From Fistularia commersonii (lineage: Eukaryota > Chordata > Actinopteri > Syngnathiformes > Fistulariidae): a stretch of 64,000 nt of DNA. Shown here in pieces: positions 57,801 to 64,000 of the stretch. Location of the stretch: positions 14,481,758 to 14,545,757 of the forward strand of contig JBBMNZ010000001.1 of NCBI GenBank assembly GCA_037954325.1. The letters are read 5' to 3'. The notes under the pieces are model-generated. The model saw only the letters and a program-made list of their open reading frames with translations. It did not search any database and was not told where the DNA came from. The position numbers and the translations under genes are program-made. Within the stretch, counting starts at the first letter, position 1; each line of letters opens with the position of its first letter.

Positions 57801-60800
57801 AACCCACACACTTTAAGACCTGATCTTTAACAAATTCTTTAAATCACAAAACTGAATGATGGCCTGATCACTGCACATCTTCGCTGCAGATAACCTGAGT
57901 TTCATTATCAACCTCAGGTCAATAAATCAAGTAAAAGAAAGTCATTTTTACATCATTTTGTCAGACTCTGATGCATTGTTGAAGTTACCCTCTACATTAA
58001 CCTGGTAGGGAAGACCTACCTCAGTGTCCTTTTGCAGCTATACAACGTTCGCTGTCCATTTACAAGGTATCATCATTGCTGCCGAAATTGCAAACCTTGC
58101 TTAAGCACTCCATAATGTTATTATGAGTTGGCCCCAGTAGACCATAATGCATAGAAACCTCACCAATTTATGTGCCCTCTCACATGAGGTGTTAGTAATC
58201 TGTAGATTCTTGTCACCAGCCTCCATCGAAAATGTCCCACACTCATTGCTTTCACTGTTAGTGTGGCTGTAGCACTGAACGCTGCAGTAATGCCACTGAT
58301 TTTCTACAGCAGACACTTACTAGAAGAATTGTTACATTTGTATAGGAAATGGCAAAAGTGCATTGATTGGATCATTGCACATCCCCTGTAGACTGAAGTC
58401 TACAGCGTTTTTTTGTTTTTTTTTCCATTATTGAAACGTCACTCCAAAGCAGGAAACCTTTAAATATTTCCTGTTTGGGCTTCAAAATAAAGATCTGCAC
58501 TGTCAGGGTCAGTGATTCAAAAACCAACAGCAACATTTTTATGGATTAAGATGTGCCCTCTCTATAGCATTTTTAAGGAACAGTATACTACATTTAAATG
58601 CTTTGATTTCAACCTGGAACTGATGGCCGAACAAAAGAGAGTGGTTTGTCATGTTATTGCTGTTGATACATCTTGTCAAACTGCATCTTATTCTCAGGTC
58701 TATGGGCGGTGCAGGCCTCTGCTGAGAGCATTTGGGTGGAACAGGACCAAGAAGGGTGGAGCTTTTACCACAATCTGTTCACCACATGCTTAGGTTGAAA
58801 AGGAGAGGAATCTCCTTGACACCTCACCTCACAATGACTTTGCTGCACAAACACAGAACTGTGAGGTGTGACAGTTCGAGAGCGCGCTCGTTCTCAGGCC
58901 TGAATGAGCCATAGCACGAGCGATGCCATCCTTGTCAACAAACACAACACCTGCTTCCTGTTTGGATGCACATGCTCAGTAGGCCCCCAAGGGAGCCTGC
59001 GTCTGCCTTCCTGATGGGTGTACAAGACTATACGTCATCAGGACCTGTCTGGTATCCAATATGGCTCTATGCTGACCAAAGTTGTTTGTCCTCTGCATCA
59101 CTAAACACTTCCAAAAGATTCCAACAAAACCTTGTTTCACTACAGATCCTGGTGTAGCTGGTCCTCACCATGAGAGAATCTGAATCTCGAAATCAATGGA
59201 ACGGTCAGATTCAACTACCAAAAAATCCACATGATGTTAAAAAGATTTAATCAGAGAAATCTAGGTGATTCTTTTTATGGATCAGAATCATATTCAGAGA
59301 GATACGCCGTTTGAACGGTAAACATCTAACTATCAATGAATTGACTAATATTAATTGTTCAAAATCTTTATCAAAATGTTTTGCTCTCATAAATGGAGAG
59401 CAGAAAGACGTCACCTTGACATTGAAAAAGTCGCTATCTAATGGCAAAAAAGCCTGCAGACAGATTCTGTATTTTAGCTGAAGATAAAAAAATTATCAAT
59501 ATCAATTTACGCATCAACGATATTGAACAGTCTAACAACATTCACGAGATTTTGGTTTCGATTCAAACAACACAACTTAAAAAAATAATAGAACATTATT
59601 AATTCCATAGTAAATATTATATGTTCTGACATTGAAGAACACGGGGAGTTTTTAAATGGACGTCTACTCTCAGAGTAGGTCCTTGTTCTATTTATTCATA
59701 TTTAGATAATCTCTATATTTCTATTCAGTAGTTTATTCAGTGTATTATGAACATATGTTTTTAATTTAAAATCCAGTTATATTTTCTATGTGCCATCGCA
59801 GATCAACATTGCACAAAGTTGCAGACTAACTGACTAGCAAGAATGATGATTACCGTAGTGCTTTTTTCAAAGTAAATTCAAAGTAAAGTGAAATGTCGAG
59901 AGTTAACTGACCAAAAGTCACCCAAAAATGGGAAACATGAAAAAAGGTAAATCGATAACTAAAAAAAAAAACAAACGGCAGACAAAGAAAAACACAAGCG
60001 AACCAAAATCCTCTAACATTCTGACATGAGTTTACCCTGTGTATTAGTTTAATTTTTTAATTTTAGATAAATACGAGTACTACTACTGCAATATCAATAC
60101 CCACGTCACCACTTTGCATTTCCTGGTTAAAAGCATTGAAGTTACTGCTCCTAATGTTTTGAATGCACATCTCCGTATCGCTCAGTCCTTCCTGCTGGGC
60201 GTGTTGTTAGCTCTCACTATTTCAGTGCAGACATCCCAGGAGTGGAGATGTCAAGGCTTTGCATCATAATAAAAAAATGTATTAAAACCACAGGACTTTT
60301 TGGTCCTGCTTACTGTAACAGCACGCGCTTATGGTGTTGGACTAACACCAAACAACAACAAAATTCATTATAGCACATCCAGGGAAGGAAGTCAGACATC
60401 AATGCCACATTCTTTCACTACCGATGGCTCTGAACAAGACTACAACTCACTGTCCATTAATCTCTTCTTAAAACCAAGTTTAGTCTTTTACAAATCAATG
60501 AGTGGGAAAAAATATGGGATGACATGCATTCATTTGCTTGCTGATTTTGCTGGACATCTTTATCTGAATGTACACAGTGAAATGACGAATCACAGTTACA
60601 GTAATCATTAGATGGGTCCACTGATTTATATCCCAGACCTACAATGGTGCTGAGCAATTTTGAGCATCTTCAGGAAGCAATAAATTTGAACTTTTCAAAG
60701 AACAGGAGCTGAAGAAAGTAGCCCGTCAACAACGACAGCAGTATTTGTCATCAATTCTCTCATTTATCTTATTGTCATCCTATTGGTGTTTACATATCCA

Positions 60801-61133
60801 ATACTACCAGTGTCCTTTTCAAAATCAGCCACTTCATAAAAACAACAAAGAGCCCTTTCTCTATATGAATATCCCTTTGTCATGCTCACAATCGTGGTAT
60901 GTTGAGGCAAGAGCCATACTGTGCAGCACTGCAATACAACAAGAGACCCTATAAAATGTCAAAAAACCCCATTGTGAATCTGGAATTGAAATGCCACTTC
61001 CCTTCATTGCTCTAATGCAAAATTGTGCATTTGTGGTCAAAACAAGTAGAAAAAAGGATTTTATGAATTCACAAAAAATCTATTGCAGCGTTCCTTAGAC
61101 CAAATACCGAGATTAACTATGATGATATCTTTA
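54891..61133. other. gene-free DNA upstream of tmem63c
   Basis: Six kilobases without a supported exon. Simple repeats at 55526-55548 (TG)n, 56771-56789 (GA)n and 57443-57471 (AATC/AATA). Open frames are short and without motifs. Confidence 0.45.
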
Positions 61134-61469
61134 CGGGGCGGCACGGTGGCTAGTGCTTCGGCCTCACAGATCTTGGTTCAATTCCGACCAGGGGACCTTT
61201 CTGTGGAGTTTGCATGTTCTCCCTGTGTCTGCGTGAGTTTCCTCCAGGGGTTCTCCGGTCTCCTCTCACAGTCCAAAAGCATGCAGTAGGTTAACTGGAA
61301 AAAAAATCGAGTAAGTGAATGACTGTTTGTCTGTATATGTGGCCCTGCAACTGACTGGCGACCAGTCCAGGGTGTACCCAGCCTCTCGCCCGATGACAGC
61401 TGGGATAGGCTCCAACATCCCCTGCAACCCTGAGTGCAGGATAAGCAGCAGACAATGAATGGATTTATG
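61134..61469 (+). mobile_element. tRNA-headed SINE copy with target duplication
   Basis: Starts CGGGGCGGCACGGTGGCTAG and TGCTTCGGCC, with B-box-like GGTTCAATTCCGACC, then GTGGAGTTTGCATGTTCTCC, ACTGGCGACCAGTCCAGGG and CAGCTGGGATAGGCTCC, ending near AATGAATGGATTTATG. The repeat GATATCTTT flanks it (61124-61132 and 61470-61478). It is the best-preserved copy in the window. Confidence 0.8.
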
Positions 61470-61739
61470 GATATCTTTTAGGATGCAGAAACATTCAGTA
61501 GGATTCAACAAGTCAAAGTGCTCAGTTGACTTGACCAATCCAGACATTGTGTCATTTTGATTCTTGACTGATCCATTTTGATGAGAAAATAGTGTCGTAA
61601 GAAAATGGGGTTCAGACTCTTTATCTTCCAGATATGGACAAACTGTTGGAAGAAACCACACGGCTGAACGTAAACCACAAGGTAAAGTGCAAGAGGAGCC
61701 CGAGGGTTTTTTTTTTCGGAGAAGGATAGTCCGACACAA

Positions 61740-62058
61740 TCCTGGAGAGGTCTTCTTCCTCATCCTCGCCCAACTGCATCACTATTGCGCGATGCGATTA
61801 CATTTTCACCACGCCGGTTTCAAATAAATGCGTAAATTGCCCATATCGAAAGATCCTTCCTCCTCCATTAAGGCAATCTGGGCGACTTGACTTCCCCGTC
61901 TAATGCAGCAGTAACAACAGTCTGCACACCCACCTACCTCCGGCTCTGTAACTTGATCAAAATGACTGCGCCATAAATATCGCAATAAACATCCCACTTC
62001 CGTTTCTTAATCTGACCGAAAACACGGACAGGTGCGCCGAACAAACACGCCACTCACC
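61740..62058 (-). promoter_or_regulatory. tmem63c: candidate tmem63c first exon/promoter region
   Basis: A CpG-richer patch on the minus-strand side. A strong donor (TTTCAGGG|GTGAGTG) at 62058/62057 would end an untranslated exon beginning somewhere near 62110; joined to the acceptor at 51851 it gives a 5' UTR intron of about 10 kb. There is no independent evidence which donor is used, so the assignment to tmem63c is inference. Confidence 0.3.
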
Positions 62059-62495
62059 CCTGAAAGCTTCCTGATGTTTGGCGTCTGGCGTGGATATGCT
62101 GCTGCTACGTGTTTTTTTTTTTTTTTTTTTTTTTGCCTACAACACCCAAGAAGCAGGAGAAACTCCCACCTACTCAGGGACCGTCTGACAGTAACACACC
62201 TGCTCGGCTAGGGAGCGTCAAGCAATGGAAAATCTACTTTTATAATATGCCTGTCTGATGAAACGTAAACATGCATGAGTCGGCAAGTCATAATGCAATA
62301 TTATGTACCGAATTTATCTGAGAAAACTATGGATTTATTTCAAAACGCAGACGCGGGCAGGGTGTGTACCTGGACCTGGAGGGGTATAATAAAATCTAAT
62401 TTAAAATAAAGTATCGCCAAATCAGTAATATCAGAGCCCAGATTGAGAGGTAAATGGTCAAGGATGTAATGCCACCTACTGGAAAGACGTCTTTC

Positions 62496-62688
62496 TTTCA
62501 TCAAGTCTTTTGGGACAGACGATGCATAACTGGGGGGTCTGGTGAGGGTATGGAGGCAGAAAAGGGCAGATATATGTATAGAAATAATACTGAAATAATA
62601 GAAGAATAATAGTAGAAATAATACTGATATGCATCCCAAACCTGTTGGTTGAACTATACTGTATGTAAGTATGTAATGATGTGTGTTT

Positions 62689-62732
<44 letters not shown>

Positions 62733-62903
62733 CTGAAATAATAGAAGAATATATGTATAATATAATAATTATAATTATTATATATAATATACATATACAT
62801 ATATATAATACTGAAATAATAGAAGAATAATGGTAGAAATAATACTGATATGCATCCCAAACCTGTGGGTCGAACTATACTGTATGTAATGTGTGTTTTG
62901 TTT

Positions 62904-62941
<38 letters not shown>

Positions 62942-63010
62942 CTTTCCTGGCTCCATACCCTCACCAGACCCCCTAGTTATGCATCGTCTGACCCAAAAGA
63001 CTTGATGAAA
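62496..63010. repeat. 73-bp inverted repeat enclosing a duplicated AT-rich block
   Basis: The 73-bp segment 62496-62568 (starts TTTCATCAAGTCTTTTGGG) is nearly the exact reverse complement of 62938-63010 (ends CCCAAAAGACTTGATGAAA), with about four mismatches. Between them a unit of about 110 bp (AATACTGAAATAATAGAAG ... CAAACCTGTTGG ... GTGTGTTTTGTTTTA) occurs twice in direct orientation, near 62588 and 62808, each followed by a (TA)n run. No transposase and no target duplication were seen. Confidence 0.85.
62694..62729. repeat. (TA)n microsatellite
   Basis: About 36 bp of uninterrupted TA repeats ending the first copy of the duplicated unit; a matching run closes the second copy at 62905-62938, and more TATA-rich DNA follows at 63008-63115. 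Confidence 0.9.
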
Positions 63011-63146
63011 TATATATATAGTAACACAAATATATATACATTTATATATGTACATATAAATATATATAATATATATGTATATATATTTATATTTATATAC
63101 ATATATAAATGTATATGGGGAAGGGGGGAAATGTTTTTCCTTGCAG

Positions 63147-63364
63147 ATTAGATGAACACGCTGTTCGTCTCGCCTTTGTCTTTTGTGCAGCAACCTGAGC
63201 AAGAAACAGATGGCAGATCCACGCCAGCGGGTGGCGCTCTAGGAGGCAGCGGGGCGCCGTGATTGGAAAGGAGGTGGATGGAGTCGAGCCGCACTCGGAA
63301 TGACCGAGGAGCTGCGAGGAGAAGCTCCGTGGTGCTGAAAGGACAGCTCCCCTCACACCCACAG
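63147..63364 (+). other. GC-rich exon-like segment with acceptor and donor
   Basis: About 218 bp, sharply more GC- and CpG-rich than its surroundings, starting after a good acceptor (TTTTTCCTTGCAG) and ending at a consensus donor (CACAG|GTAGGC). All three frames contain stops, so it would be untranslated, most simply a 5' UTR exon of a gene to the right, transcribed away from tmem63c. The longest internal reading is a 36-codon ORF from ATG 63152. Downstream gene not in the window. Confidence 0.35.
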
Positions 63365-64000
63365 GTAGGCGGCTCCGATTCCCCGAGCACGGCACGGCGG
63401 CGCTCAGTGTGACCAACTGGGAAAGGGAAATAAAAGACGAATCGTCATCGGAACCGATTATAATATCTGTTCCTGCATGATGGAAAAGGCTAGTATTTGG
63501 TTTGTTCTGCTCTCCGTCAGCTGAAGGACGTGCGCCGACTCATACTGTGTTTAACCCATGATATGACAGCAAGAACAAGACTGTATAACAGTTGCATCTG
63601 ACCCCCACACCCACCCCTATTACATGACTGGAGGTCACATTGGAGGTGGAGATATTTTTGGAATTCTCTGTAGCCCCTTAGGGTCCCAAGGGGCAGGGAT
63701 GGCTTCATATACCTGAACATCAGCACCTAAACTCATTTTTTTAGTGTGTGTTTTGGAGTATTTAAGATGTTGCACGAAGCATTTACATAACAACAAAAAC
63801 AATGAAAATAACAATAATAATAATAAATCACTACAGGCTTCTGTTGTGATTTAATATTTTGTCCGCACATGAGTTTATTTTGCTGCAAAGTATTCACTTT
63901 TCTATGGTGCCCCATTGGTTAATCTAAATTATTTTCTTTTTCATACTTTTGTCTTTGTGATACTATTGCGAAAAATATTTACCCAGCAGATACCTGAACT
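63365..64000. other. gene-free stretch to window end
   Basis: No exon recognised; possibly the first intron of the gene starting at the GC-rich segment. Confidence 0.4.

Noticed and set aside
61266..61763. 165-codon minus-strand ORF
   Set aside because: A third of it is the antisense of a SINE copy; the rest has no motif.
62891..63202. ORFs overlapping the inverted repeat on both strands
   Set aside because: Encoded by the (TA)n runs and the repeat arms; the shared HTLTRPPSYASS peptide appears only because the arms are inverted copies.
1..64000. CRISPR array, operon, prophage or bacterial defence system
   Set aside because: Sequence is clearly vertebrate nuclear DNA with spliced genes; no regular spaced repeats or bacterial gene clusters occur.

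Overview
This window is vertebrate nuclear DNA, almost certainly from a ray-finned (teleost) fish. The evidence is split genes with GT-AG introns, AT-rich intergenic DNA, many microsatellites, and interspersed repeats of kinds common in fish genomes: tRNA-headed SINEs, Tc1 elements, several LINE fragments and the 'GTCGCTTTGGATAAAAG' retroposon tail. Gene content (coq6, fam161b, ngb, tmem63c) corresponds to human 14q24.3. No prokaryotic operon, CRISPR array or phage feature is present.

Layout: (1) 1-4857, minus strand: 5' end of coq6 (coding exons 1 and 2 only), with an intron of at least 4.2 kb carrying a LINE fragment, an L2-like tail and a small hAT MITE. (2) About 4858-5290: compact CpG-richer head-to-head promoter. 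(3) 7230-11070, plus strand: fam161b, eight coding exons resolved, one of them (9677-9795) too short to show as a long ORF. (4) About 12560-16215, plus strand: neuroglobin (ngb), complete with four coding exons. (5) 16216-26638: convergent intergenic region with a tRNA-type SINE, a LINE 3' end and a SINE copy. (6) 26639-51850, minus strand: complete tmem63c coding sequence in 22 exons, about 841 residues. Large introns hold a nested LINE/Tc1/SINE stack (31.8-34.6 kb), a LINE reverse transcriptase remnant (45.4-46.6 kb), a half Tc1 element (50.1-50.7 kb) and a SINE. (7) 51851-64000: gene-poor upstream DNA with three more repeats, a candidate untranslated tmem63c first exon near 62.06 kb, a 73-bp inverted repeat enclosing a duplicated AT-rich block (62.5-63.0 kb), and a GC-rich exon-like segment on the plus strand (63.15-63.36 kb).

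The four genes are not an operon. coq6 (mitochondrial ubiquinone synthesis) and fam161b (centrosome/cilium protein) share a divergent promoter. ngb (nerve haem globin) and tmem63c (OSCA/TMEM63 membrane channel family) point tail to tail, the same relative orientations as in human. In human the two pairs are separated by roughly 3 Mb (from memory), so their direct adjacency is the main synteny observation. I did not find a convincing new multi-gene system. The best unexplained items are the inverted-repeat block at 62.5-63.0 kb, the intron of tmem63c built largely from a self-complementary TG/TA/CA microsatellite, the nested transposon stack, and an unrecognised 98-codon ORF at 20249-20545. Exon boundaries were derived by reading splice sites and phase by eye; gene assignments rest on remembered family sequences, not on a search.
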